Positions 13,413 through 27,500 of a stretch of 64,000 nt of DNA are shown piece by piece. The notes beneath the pieces were generated by a model. It was not told the origin of the DNA and searched no databases. It worked only from the letters and a program-made list of their open reading frames with translations. Made by a program: the position numbers and the translations under genes. Source of the DNA: Enoplosus armatus (Eukaryota > Chordata > Actinopteri > Centrarchiformes > Enoplosidae); NCBI RefSeq assembly GCF_043641665.1, contig NC_092181.1, positions 2,400,421 to 2,464,420 on the forward strand, given 5' to 3'. Position 1 is the first letter of the stretch. The number at the start of each line of letters is the position of its first letter.

Positions 13413-15460
13413 GCTGTATAGCACTGCTGATGAAGAGAAAGAAGAAGACCCTCAGTCTGACCACAAAGAGGGAAACAGCTTTTCACTCTGGTAGAAAAAC
13501 TCCAAGCTGAAAAGATAGAGAAAAGGAGTCGATCAATTGTCCTACACTGTCCTGACCTTGGATATAAATACAATTGTAGGAGACGAGAGAGTTGGTCAAA
13601 GAAGGAAACAAAAAAATTAATTCTTACACGATGTTGACCTCTTTGCTTTTCTCTGACGTAGAGCTGACAATCGACAACAGTTGTAACAGTATTTGGTTGG
13701 TGACCTTCCGTTTTCATAAGGTCTGTACAAACAAAGATTTACTTTATTTTATTTACTTACTTTACTAATTAAATAAAGTAGGATTATCCCAAATTAATAG
13801 ACGGATTAAACATAGGTATTAAGTTTCTTTTAGAAAATAAAAAGCGAGTCTGCTGTTCTAACATCAAGAGGGAGGCTGTTCCATAGTTTAGGGGCACAAG
13901 AAATACAAAGCAGCCTCACCTAATTTCTTGTGGGAACGTAAAGTGAAAGTTGTCACAGATATATGAAGGTTATGTGGGGCTTTATAAGCAAGAGGACTCA
14001 AAAAAGAGTCATGACTTCAAATTGAATGTCTTTTTCTAATTTTAATGGCTGCATTACAGTGAAGCTATAGCAACATTTTCTATCAATATATTGCCTACCT
14101 TTAGTCACAATATCAGTACTTCTGATACATACCAAACCATGTTCTCATGTTATGTAAAAGTAACAAGTTTCATAAAAATAAAAAAAACACTTCTAAAATG
14201 ATGGCCCACCTTCTGCTTGCAGGGTGCAGAGCACTGCTCCAGTCTGAACTTCGGCCTGGGCTCCAGCGATCCGGTGCTGGGAATCTCCGGCTCCGAGCTG
14301 GAGGCGGGCGTCGAATACACTTTCAGACTGACCATCAGCAAAGACGGCATGGCGCCAGAGTCCACCACACAGACTGTAAGTGCACACATTCTCCCATACA
14401 CATGAATACATGCATGCTTTAAGTCGGTATTTCCCAAGCTGGGGGTCGGGACCCCTACAATGGGTCGCAAGATTAATCTGAGGGGTCACAAGGTGATAAA
14501 TGGGATTGAACAGAAGAAAAAAAGCTTGTCCTGCTACACAAATGTTTATTGAATTATTTTCGATTCTTCTGTTATCTTTACTTTTTAAAATGTTATATAT
14601 ATCCCAACTGATACAGTTGTCAGTATGTCAATGGTCACATCTCTCTCACACTCTTTCCAAATTACCTCAAACCTAGATTGACATATCTATAATTTCTTCT
14701 GATACGATATATCTGCAATGAGCTAATAATGGGAGATATATACACCTTTTTATCAATACTATAAACAAATGAGACCTTTGTCAATACAAGTGGGAGCCCA
14801 CTGCTCATGCTCCCAGTGTTTAGTGCTACATGTCCTCAAAATAACCCTGTTACATTAAACAGAGGATAGTGCTATGTGCCTCTTTTCTTACTGTAACATT
14901 AACATGTTGAGCATGTTAGGAGTGATCTGTCACTCACTCTGTCTCTGCCCTCCACTACTAGAAGAAACTCTGAAAGCTTGAGGCCCGCTTCAGCTGTCAG
15001 AATAGTGGCTCTCTCTCTGTAAATTTGTGACACACAGCAATCAGGAAGAAAACGTCCAGTGCTGAAAAGAACTATTGCTGGTTTTAGCCCTGAAGGGAAG
15101 ATGCAGTTTGAGCAGCTGTGTTTGTTTTGGCTCTGGCTGTGTGAGTATTAATGTAGTTAATGATGCCACAGTGAGGATGTTCAATATTTTCACCATCTAT
15201 TCGGTCGTGCATGTGGAGAGATGCACACTGATAAATACATAATAAGATAATAATGATAATAATAATTAATAATAATTTAACAATAATGAATTAATTAATT
15301 AATAAATTCATCATGTATATGTGTTGTTACTCTTACATACTTTGGAAGAGTGAATGAGAAACTACACGTGGATCAACAAATGTTTGTGTTTTGTGCTTGG
15401 GTCTGATTGGAGGGACTGCATCTTATCCACTGCCTGAATTGCTTTGCATTTGACGTTGAC

Positions 15461-15509
<49 letters not shown>

Positions 15510-18500
15510 GACAGGTGCTTGTCCAGAGTGGCCATATTCCCATGGTGTATCTGGAGTGTGTGTCCTGTAAGGCCCAGTCCATCTACGAGGTCAGCCAGAA
15601 CTCATATGTCTACCTCAGAGGAACCTGCACCAACTGCCAGGGCTTTCATCGTGGGGTAAGCACACATGCATGCACACACACACACACCCACCCACAGGCA
15701 AGCCCACACAGAGGCACACACTCCAAATCCAACTCTCTGTGTCACAGCAAAATGAGGTCACTGCACCACAGAAGCGACAGTGAAATCAACATTTCCAGAT
15801 CCTTTCCTTGCCTCTCCTCCTCCTGCTCCACCTCTCTCCTTTATTCAGACTTTCCCTGGGATTTGTGATGCAGGCAGCAGTGTGTGGGTGTGAAAATGAG
15901 GTCATTGTACAACCGAAGCCAGAGAGAATATGTTAGGTCCGTACTAACACAGGGAAACAATTTGAAAGACAAAACACTTGTTGAGTCACTGGGCCTCAAA
16001 TTGCACATACCAGCTGACTGCGCTCAGCAGAACTGTAACCTAGGTCACTTATTTATAATTACTTCAGTGTACTTCAGTTTCTATACTGCACAATTTGGTA
16101 CTCTTTGCATATACCTGACTACATGTAGTCCTCACATGTACTCATGTCATCAGACGAGTAAAAGGATAGCATCAGCTGGAATAGAAACAGCTGGAGGGCG
16201 TCTCCGTCCACAGTTTCAACCTCTTTCGTGTCATGTAAAGCCTGTGTGAAAGTGATCAAAGTAAGTAAAGACTTATTTATAGAGCACTTTTACTTTTACA
16301 AAGTGCTTCACAATAAAACCATTTAGCACAAAATAGTGTGAACAGAAATAACGTCAACCAAAAAGCAGAACATCAGTTAAGAAAAGCGAGGGAATATAAG
16401 TAAGTCTTAATAAGTTTTTTCAACAAATGCACAAATGTCCCTTCCTTATAAGCCGAGCATTAGACGCTGTTTAGCCGACCTGAGAGACCTTTAATTACAA
16501 CATGGACACAGCAATTACACTAAGAAATGTACTCAGAGGCCTCGCCTTCAAAAACCTAAGTGTAAAAATGACATGTTTCGGTTTTACAGGGAGTTATGTG
16601 CTGGAATATTTCGTGGTCGGGAGCAGTGACTTCCTGAGGTGTTTTTGTCACTGTGAGGTTGCCAGGCAACTAGCTGCATATTGATAGACATTAGAGTAGT
16701 ATCAATCTTTTTATTTAAGTTTCGGCAAGAAAGTGATTAAGTGTATTACTGAAAATGTTGAACTATTCCTTTAAAGCTGTCTTATGCCCCATTATATCTC
16801 TCATCTTCAACCTGATTACCCCTAACTGAAAGCATTAAGCGAGGACATTTACAGCCTGGTTTCTGGACTCCATGAGTCATTCATATGTCTTAATTGGCTG
16901 GTCACTGCTGGCTCCAAACATGGTAAGGTAAACAAAACAAATTTAAGAAAGAAATATGAAGCTTTTAGGCTGGCTAATTGCTGCTCATTTAATTTATTAA
17001 TGCCTTCATATTTCTGAGAAAATCACCGAATGGAGCTTGCATTTAGTAAAATCTGTCTCTCTGTCTCTCAGCGCTGGAGTGCCATGACGCTGCAGAACGA
17101 GACTCTGGTCCTAGACTCCTCCTCCACCACCACAGGAAGTGACGGCATGAACCTGGTGCTGCGGCAGGGCGTCCTGCGCCATGTAGACTCCTACATCTTC
17201 ACCCTGCACGTGACTGACGACAGTCTGGATGGCGAGGGCGCCGCCTCCATCACTCTACAGCACAACAGGCCCCCGGTCGGCGGGGAGTGTCACCTGAGAG
17301 TGGGAGGAGAAGCGGGAGTGGAGTATGGGGACGGAGACGTTGAAGGCTGGAGGATACGCACTCTGTTGGACCGGGTACACTTCACCTGCTCAGGTTGGAA
17401 GAAGGAAGGTGTGACCTTGTTCTCGTACAATACACTTTCTTTACTCGTTCTTTCCCACAATTTACAATGTCTGTTTTGGTCCAATCACAGTAGCAGATTT
17501 CTCCGTCCTTTACTTATCACCTATTTACCAAGATTGTCGTCTTTTCTTCTCTTGTTTGTTCACTTTGTCTTTATCACTCTATTGCTTTCCAGGCTACAGT
17601 GATCTAGGGGTCTCAGAGACTCCTTTGCTCTACAGTCTACTGGTCACGCGCTGCAGAGAAGACTACTGCGAGGACTTCTGCGTGTACAAAGGCAGCAGCC
17701 CGGAGCACTCAGCCTTCCTGCCCCCAGGCTTCAGCTCAGCCCAACACCGTGTAGACATATTCATCACAGTTGAGGACCACCAGGGAGCCTCCATCACTCC
17801 ACTCAACAGGTAACTACATTTTACATTGTGGTTTAGTTCAGTTAAGCAGCAGTGAGGCCCATCAAATAAGATTCAGTCCTTTTTTTCTTGTTTACCTCCC
17901 AAGCTACCATAGTCTGCTAAATCTGTACATTACTGAAGATGTTCTGAGCGGTACAATAAATCCCCGTCATCTCCAAGGTTTTTGTTCTGTTGCTGACTTC
18001 TGACTTTCATGTAGAAGCCAAAGAATTTCACCACTGAGCTTTCTAAAGTTTAGATCTTTAGCGTTCAGTTTAGTGCCATACAGTAGGACATTTCAGCTCA
18101 TAGTGTGTTGAACAGTGAATTTAGCCTCTCTTAGATCACTTGTTAAATTATTATGGGATCTAGCAGATCCCATTTATATATCTATACTGTTAACCCTAGG
18201 TCAACAAGCACAATTTATTAAACCATCAGCACTAGAGAAAGAGCATTTCTCTGCTTTAAAGATGAGCTACATGATCCAATAGAAGAAGCAGTCAAGCTAA
18301 GGGAGGGTAAGTTCAGGATGTGGTAGGATGAGATCCGGAGCACGTGGTTATAAAAAAGGAGGGTAAGTTCACTTCAAACTGCAGAGACATTACACAAGAC
18401 TAAGAGTCTGCAGCCATGCTCCATGACACTGTAGCATTGTGAGCTAAATGCTAACGGCAGCATGCTAACATGCTCACAATGACAACGCTTACATGATGAC

Positions 18501-21500
18501 GATTATGATTTTGTGCAAATCCATCTCGTAGCAGTACAAAGTTTCATGGCAATTCATACAGTAGTTGTTGAGATATTTCAGTCTGGACCAAAGTGGTGGA
18601 CCTAAACCACATCACTGTCCTTACACTCACATGCAGGCAAATACATGCACATCCAAGTCCACACAAATATGGCAAAGTTACAAACACTGTATTTAATAAC
18701 AGCACTTTCTGTTTTGTGTTTGTGTCCAGGTCCATCGAGGTTGTGCTGCCAGATCCGCCCCCTGAGTACGACAGCCTTCCCCATTGGCTGTCTGATCTGA
18801 CAGACAGCAAACTCAAAAAGCTGCTGGAGCAGGGTGACTCACAGAGGGTCCGAGAGTTATCGTTGGCTCTTATTACAGTCCTAAATGAGGTAGGAGAGGC
18901 TTAGCCAACCGACATTGTTTTATTGAGTTATTCATTCATCAATTGATAATACATGAAGCATACTTACACCTGTATTTACCTTCTTCCAGTATGAGCAGAC
19001 CAGACAGTCTGTGCGGGTGTACCAAGACGAGCGCAGTTACCGGGTCAGAGTCCGCAGCAACATCACCAGAGCTCTGACCGCTCTAGACCTGATCACAGTT
19101 GACGACATCCAGCAGACCTCCGCTGCTTTGGCTCAGTGCACGGTGAGCAGAACGAGAGGGAGGCTGAGGTGGGAAGGAAAAGAGGGCAGGAAAAGATAGA
19201 AATAAAGAAAGAAGGGCGATTGGAAAAGCCAAAGAATAAAGTTGAAAAGAAGGAAAGAGTCAAGAAAGCAAACAAATGATCAGTTGCGTGTGTGCGTGTG
19301 TTTTCCAGGCGGTGAGTCGAGAGTTTATCTGTGAAGAGTGTCAGAACAGCACTCTGAACAAGCTGGAGTCCATGCTTGAGATACTGCAAACTGACACCAA
19401 GCAGGGCACCGTCACTCCTACTGAGATAGCTGACAACATCCTGAACATCATGGGTAAGAAAGAGAGCTTTCTGTGAAAAGTGAATGAAAGTAAACTGTGG
19501 CTTTAATTAGGAGCTAGCAACAAGTCATTTAATCATGCATGTTTATTGCTAAGTGGAGGGTAGTGCCTTCTCATTGCTGTTGCTTATAACCAGATCACAT
19601 ACTTGGTCTACAATGTCTTTAATGTACACATGATTTATTTGACTGCGACTATATTTGTCCTGCTCGTTCTATAGGATTCAAATCATTTAGTTGACCTTGT
19701 TGCCTACAAAGGCCTTTGTATTCTGGATCTTCAGTAGATCTTTGATTTAGATCAGTCATCAGATGACATAGTCCATCAGTGATTGACTGACAAACCCTAT
19801 TTCTTGAAAAGCCCTTAGCACCATATACTCACCAGCACTCTGACTGGCAACACTGAGAGAAAACAAACTTTAGTGAAGGAAACTGTTCCCCTACCTTTCT
19901 CTTTTTCCTCATCATATCTATCATCATATGTAACCTCCCTCCAGGTGACCTGATCCATCAGGTCAGCCAGTCAGCATCCCAGTCTTACCTCCAGCCCGCC
20001 TACGTGGATTCCCCCTCATCCACCTTCACCTCCTCTTTCTTCTACTCTGGTAATGAGCAAGGAGGCACACTGTTAGACCCCTCTCCCTCCTCACTGGAGC
20101 CACATCCTCTGAGAGTGGCGGCCAAGGCTTACAGCCTGTCCTCGGTCCTCATGCTGATCCTCATGCATGCCCGTGTGCTCAACGAGGAGCCGCTCGTGCT
20201 GAGAGGAGCTGAGATCGCTGCCACAGGAAAACTGGCAGACCCCCAGAGCCTGCTCTGCTACGATGGCAACAACAGTCCAGGTGGGCTTGTGTATTTAGTG
20301 TCTAATGGGCTGATGAAAGTTATGTCTCCTGTAGGTGGTAACCTTCATCACCTCACAATCTATAAAGATCTATAGAAAGTTGTTCATTATGAACAGGACT
20401 GTGAAGAAACACATGCATCATATTAGTTTGTTGGTCTTTAATCTTCGCTTCCTCTCTCCTCTAATTGTTTTTCAGAGTGCCAGCTGTTCTCCATCCCCCG
20501 AGCTTTCAACAACAGTTTTGGCAGAGCTGCTGCAGGAAACAGCATCATGCAGCTTCTGTTTCAGGTAACATCAGAAAGCATCTAACATGATGGAAACTAA
20601 TCGGAAACGCTCTCTTGCGATAGCTGTTAAAGAACTTGGCAGTGTGAAAGCTGCTGGTGCCAAAGTCTCTCATCACTACACACTCACACAAATAACTTGA
20701 AGTGGTCTTATTTCTGTTTTACTGTTTTACTCACTTCATCAGAAGTGATTTCTATGCATCTCCTCTACTGATTTTCTCTCCTTCTTTCTTTTTTCTCACC
20801 AGGTGGAGTCCAACCCCTTCCCCTTCAACTATGTGGCGAACTACACCGTCTCTACGGAGGTGGCGTCCATGGAGTTCCGCACTGAAAATGGCACCCAGAT
20901 TCCCATCTCCGGACTGGACGATAGCCTAGCCATCACTGTTGCCATTAACAACGGCAGTAGTGGAGCAGAGGCAGGTCCTGAGGGTTCTGGTACTGGAGGG
21001 GTCCCCACAGCTGGAGCTGTTAACATCAGCCACTGTGACTCCGTCATCGTCAGGGTCAGCACGGGGAACACCAACAGACAGGCAGGGCTGTTTGTGCAGC
21101 TCAATTTCACCTCCCTTGAGGGTGAGCTCTCCATGTTCATCACACACACTCTGCATATACTGGGGGTGGGCACAACAACAGGAAGAGCTGAACAATATAA
21201 TGTCTTACATTACAATAGACACACCCATTGGTTAAGCTTACAATGTTCAAGTTTTGTTAAACCTGTGTGAGGAAGGTATTTTGAAGCTGTATTATGAAAG
21301 AGGTGGACCTCTTGTAGCCTTTTCATTTTTATTATTCTCACTTTCATTGTTTGTACTGTCGTAATGTGTCCAAGCAGCTGTGAGACTGCTCAATAAAGAA
21401 CCGTACTGTGTTGTTTTGGCATCCCTCGCTCTCCTTATAATTGAAGGAACATCTAATGTTTTTTTTGCCAGAAATAATATATAATTATGAATCAGTCCAG

Positions 21501-24500
21501 TATTTACTTGCAGCAGGAGAGAGTGGCAGTGTGACTATTTGATAGGTTCCTAAAAGCGCTTGATAAATAGAGGCTTTTTTTTATTTGTGTGTTGGGTTAT
21601 TGTATGGACTCAACTTCATTCTTCTATTTTCCTTTTTCCTTTCCTTCTCCAGATGCCAGAGAGAGGGATAAAAGAGAGGAGGACGTGGAGGAGCCATACA
21701 TCACAGCCTACCTTAATTCACATGAGAGACCCAATGAGTTCAACTGCACAGACAACAAACTTATCAAACTCCATATGACCAGGGGGCAAGATCTTGACCA
21801 CAGGAAATACACCTTCTTCCTGTCGCCTGAGTAAGCCCTTGTTCATCCACTGCCACGTAGCATGATGTGTACTAAACATGCACAAAGTGAGCTCAGAGTT
21901 ATATATTATCATTAGTAGCAACTGAGGGTGTAAGGTCACCAAGCGATTCATTTGGGTTTTTCTTTCGTACAATTCAACTACGAACAAATTCCTCTGTCCT
22001 GTGTTCCACAGGTTGTACGATACCACTCTGGACTACTTCATCAACGTGAGCACGGCCTGCAGCTCCGGCTCTCAGCCTGTGGGCGTTCATCTGGAGGTCG
22101 GGGTGTTTGCCTCTCTGTGTCAGTACTTCAGCGAGAGTGAGAAGCAGTGGCGGACCGATGGCATGGTGCCCCTGGCAGAAACCAACGCCAGCAGAGCTGT
22201 TTGTCGCACCAGGCACCTCACGGCCTTCGCTGCAGGCCTGTTTGTACCGGCCAACGCCATCAGCTTTAAAGTGCCAGTCAGTATCACAAGAACAAACACG
22301 TTTTGTACACATGCACCAGACAAACACACACTTGAACCGTTTTTCCTTGTCTTTCAGGAGCGTTCTGGTGCACCAAGCCTGGTTGTGCTGTTGGTGTGTG
22401 TGTTGGGCTTACTAAGCTATGTTGTGGCAGCGGCCATCTTGCACAAGTTGGACCAGCTGGATCTACGCCGGGCTGGTGTGGTCCCACTCTGCGGCCGAGA
22501 CGGGCTCTTTAAGTACGAGATACAAGTCAAAACTGGTTGGAGCCGAGGGGCAGGTGAGTTAGGGAGGGGCACGCCATTGGTCACCTGTCAGGATGGTAAA
22601 AAAGTGGGCATAGGTGTTATTTAATAGCTCAGTGGGTATTTACAGTACTATATAGGCACCAAAGTTACATATTTGGCTGAAAACAACCACAACTCCTTGT
22701 GCAAGAGCTTTTATTGAAGAAGTATACATATGTACATAGCAAACATTTTGTATATGTACATAAAATATAGTAAACACACTAGAGAGAGTTTAAGACACAA
22801 ATATTATTGTAGTCTGTGAATGAACAACTCTCTTTATCAAGTGCAATTTCTGTAAAAAAAAAAATAATTTGCCGTTAGGTCAGTGACTGAATTATTAATA
22901 AAAAATAATAAGGAGATCCTCTGCAGAATTCTGAATTTGTAGAAATAGTAGATATAATGAGTCTCTGTCTGTCCCTCCAGGCACCACGGCTCATGTGGGA
23001 ATCAGTTTGTATGGACGTGAGAGCCGCAGTGGACACCGCCATCTCGACAGCAGAGGAGCTTTCACACGCAATGCTCTCGACATCTTTCATATCGCCACGG
23101 ATACCAGTCTGGGCAGTGTCTGGAAAATCCGAATTTGGCATGACAACAAGGGTACTGATTCACATGAGCACACACACAAGAGAGAAAGGTCATCACAAAG
23201 AGTTTAACCAGCTGGTCTTTAAACACATTTCTTGTGACCTCCCTCAGGTCTGTCCCCAGCATGGATGCTACAATACGTCTTGGTCAAAGACTTGCACACA
23301 GGAAGTAGCTACTACTTCCTGGTTGAGGAGTGGCTGTCGGTCGACAATGAGAGGACTGACGGGCGTGTAGAGATTGAGGTGGAGGCCTCAGGTAAGAAAC
23401 TACAACCAAATCATCAGTGATAAACATCCGCTGGTGGTCGATGCCTGTTTGTTCATTCCATCGTGTTACTTCCTGTTTACCTCAGAGGAGGCTGAGCTTC
23501 GTCAGTTGCCCCGCCTCCTGCGGTGTGAGCTGCAGAGGGCGCTGTCTGAGAGTCACCTGTGGCTGTCGCTGTGGGAAAAACCCCCCCGCAGCCCTTTCAC
23601 CCGCCTGCAGAGAGCCACGTGCTGCGCTGTGTTACTACAGTTATTTGTTTTGGCCAACACACTTTGGTACAGCATTGTGGTGGACAGGAGATACAGGTAT
23701 AGGAATGTTTTTCTTCTGTGTCTCCGCTGTCTTCCTGTCTTTGTGTCCACATTACAACTACTGGTGATTTACATTTGAATGCCACCCTGTGCTGCAGCCC
23801 GCGGGCCGTGTCAAGGTTTTCTTCTTTAAATGGAGAGACGGTAGCAGCGGGTGTGGTGACATGTCTGATCGTCTACCCTCTCTACCTGCTCGTCTTCACG
23901 CTCTTCAGAATGAGCCGCAGCAAGGTAACACAAACCTGTCCGAAACCATAACACAATGAAGGTTGTTGGCACCTCCCATAGACCAAACATGAAGCTGAAT
24001 ATTTTCTGTGTGTGTGTGTGTGTGTACATTAGTGTGTGTCTGTGGAGCAGGTGGCACCGCAAGTGGACCAGGAGTCAGTGGAGATTGATGACTTCCTGGA
24101 CAACTCCATGGCTGGAAGTTCCTTCCTCTTTTTTAATGGCGAGGTAGAGTTTAATGGGAAAACACTGGCATATGATATTTATTTACAGTTCAGATGCCTT
24201 AATGTATTTTTTACTTTATCATGGAATCAATATTAAATTCAAATTAATCCCGTGTTTTTTCCGGCCTGGTGATTTTTTCAGAAAAAAGAAACGCTGCAGT
24301 TAAACAAGGAACCATTTTATTTTATTTTCCCTCGTGGGATCATTAGTGTATGTCTCTCTGAATCTATTTATCTATGTATCCATCCATCCCTCTCTGTTTC
24401 TCAGACCAACTCTGAAGAAACCAATGTGGATTTGCCCACTCCATCAACCAAAAGGTGAGGTACTCTGTTGCCATGACAGCACTTGTAGATAATGCATGAC

Positions 24501-27500
24501 TTTACTTATTAGAAGACAGATGCCAAGTGAATTGTAATTGCCAGCTTTCAGACAAAGGGAGGAAAAAAGAGAATAGAAGAATAAAGAGCATGAAATGGGG
24601 GAAATTGTTTGTAATTTACAGTATTGTGCTCTAAAAGATCACAAGTATTTTAACATCATTATTGTTTCCAGAGAAACTTAAATGTTGTTAGCTTTAAGAG
24701 AGCTGGAGCAGAAACTCTGAAGACTCTTAAAGTAATTGAGTAATTTGCTGACATAACAAACATCTCTGGCTGTGTGTTTCAGTGTGGAGAGCTGGGGCAT
24801 GGCAGAGGAGGAGATGGAGGACAGGGATTGGCCAGAGCTGTTGAGTGATGTGTCTGTGGTGGGAGGGGCGGGGCATGGCGCAGGGCTGCCCAGGCTGAAG
24901 AGGGGTCAGGGGAGCCGGCATCTGGGCGTCGACATGACCTTTAACCCTGACGACGAGGAGGGGACCGACCAACGCAACAAATATTTCACCTCCTCAGGTA
25001 ACCGAAGCAGCAAGGCTTTTAAATCAGGTGTTTAAACATTTGGTTGTATTATTACACTGTCATGTCAAACTGTGACTTTTCTCTCAACAGACGAGGATCT
25101 GATCAAACACATCCTGACAGACGGACAGAACTTCTTTCCTCAGGCAGATGAAAGTGAGATGGCTGACCTGTAAGTTTAATCTCTGAACAAGGGACTGATA
25201 TTTGAACATTTCGCTTTTATGAAATGCGCTGGACTCATCAGCTTTACCTGGAGCATTTGTGGATTTGCTTTGGTTTCATTTTATTTCCACTGCCTGTGTG
25301 TGTGTGTCAGGTCGAGCATTTTCGGAGATAAAACTGAAGTGATTCTCCTCCAGAAGCTGAATGAGCCTCTTCCTCTAGAATCTGTGAGAAGAGACCCACC
25401 AAAAACTGCTTTCACCTCAAATACAGGTGTGTGATCGTATATATGTGTGTGTGGAGGCATGTAAGACGGATAACATCCTACTTACAGTGTAAGAGTAGCA
25501 TTTAAGAGTAACTCTCAGGTCACATGAATCATCACATGTATGCTCAGAGAATAGCCAGACACAAAGATGTACCTTAAATCTGCCATATTGTTCATTCCTT
25601 AAAAAAATCAGTGCATTTTACTGATATTTTATTCCGCAATACATATGTGAAATTAACAACAATCTAATGTGTTTGTAATATTTAAATAGGGATTCATGAA
25701 TAGAAAATTATCTGAAATGGAAAGAAAAATAAAATCAAACTGGAGCAGGAAAAAAAAGATGTTGGGCTAGTTCTTAGTGAAAACATACAATAAGGGTAAT
25801 TTAGTACCACGCCGTATGTAATAAGTGTACATAATAAATAAGGATGTATTGTTGTCTGAACCCCTGTTAAATGAAAAAAACAGTGGTGTAACATATCCAA
25901 TGTTCAAATCAAATGCAAATGATTATACATATTGCTTCAGATAACGCATTACTCATCGTGACCAATGACCAATGATTTTGTACAATCGCTCCAAAACGTG
26001 AGGGTGAGACATCTGCTTCTCTCTTTAATTTAACTTTAACTTTAATTGTTAGCATTTTTAAGAAAAAAAAGATCAATATTTGTTTGATAAACACTGGCCC
26101 TGGTCTGTGTTGTTTTCTTCAGGGTAGGTTGTTGTTTCAGTTGACAAGACAGCTTAGCAGAAAATGGCAAATAGGTCTAGTTTCTCCTTGTTGTTGTTAG
26201 TGTTCCTACTACTTTGGTTCAGGATTATGTTATCAAGCAAAATGACAGCAATGTCCTTGTTGATTAAAATTGAATGCAGGTGCTAAAAAATCTTTCTTCT
26301 GCCAATTATGTGAAATCTTAAGTGCTGTCACAACAACAAAGTCCAAATTGGACTTAAAAGTGCATCTGAAAGTTATTTTCCTCATAGATCAATTATCTGC
26401 AAACTGTTCTGCTGTTGCTCTTTGGCTGATTAGTGACACAGGACACATAAAACACCCCATTTTATTAGGATAAGACTCTCATTAGGTAAAGAGCAAAGTT
26501 TGATGATTACTTTTGAAAAAGAAAGATGAGTAATGAGTTAGACTGTGTTGCTTTCATTCAGTAATGAGCCCAGTGCTGTGTGTCGAGGCCGTTATCGTTA
26601 TGTTTTGATGTGAAACCAGTATGTGCATCGTGCTTTCATTTCGCTGCCTGAATGTTTAGTAAGCAAAACAAATTCTTTGTTGTCAGAGAAAAAAATTAAT
26701 TGAAAAGCCACCCTGTGTCCAAAGTTCTTACGATGTCATTTATTCTTCTTTGGGGAACTTGATAGATTTGTTGGTAACGTTATTCAGTCTTTCGAGTCCT
26801 TGCGGGTAAAGACTCAGTTTAAAAGTTTGTGAGAACTTATTTCCCTTTGTGAAGTGTGAAATAACCTTCAAGACATATGTATCAGAGAAAGATAATTAAA
26901 AATAAAATCCCTTACATTTAAATAGTTAATACTGTGAATTAAAAATGTAAATACTCTCAGGGGTCTCTTTCTTTACCTCTTGCTTTTAATTGCCTGATCA
27001 TTCTGCTTTGTTTTATCTCTGGAACCTTCGTATCCTCCCAGGCCATTTCCCTTCACTTTTCGTTGTCAGTATTTCCTTTTACAAAATTCTCCCTCCTTTA
27101 CCCTCTCCAGTTGTGACAGACGTGTGTCGTCCCAGGCGGTTGCCTCCCTGGTGTGGACGTGCTGCCCTGTGGGGCAGCTGGGCAGGGATCGCTCTGGCCA
27201 GTGGTGTTTCGATTTGGGCGGGCCACGGGTTCAGCCAAAGTGTGGCCATGATGTGGCTCATCTCCTGTTTTGCCAGTTTCCTGTGCTCCTGCCTGCTGTT
27301 GGAGCCAATTAAGGTCACACTCACATTCAGAGATGCTAGTTAACCACATACACACTCTTTTCTAAATTCACATCGTGACGCATGTTCTTTCATTTAAAGC
27401 TGCACAAAACAATATTTTTATATTAACAATGGATCAAATGACAATGTGCAATTTGAAACATGTCGCTCGTAGTGATGAACTATCACCAGACTCTGCAGTT

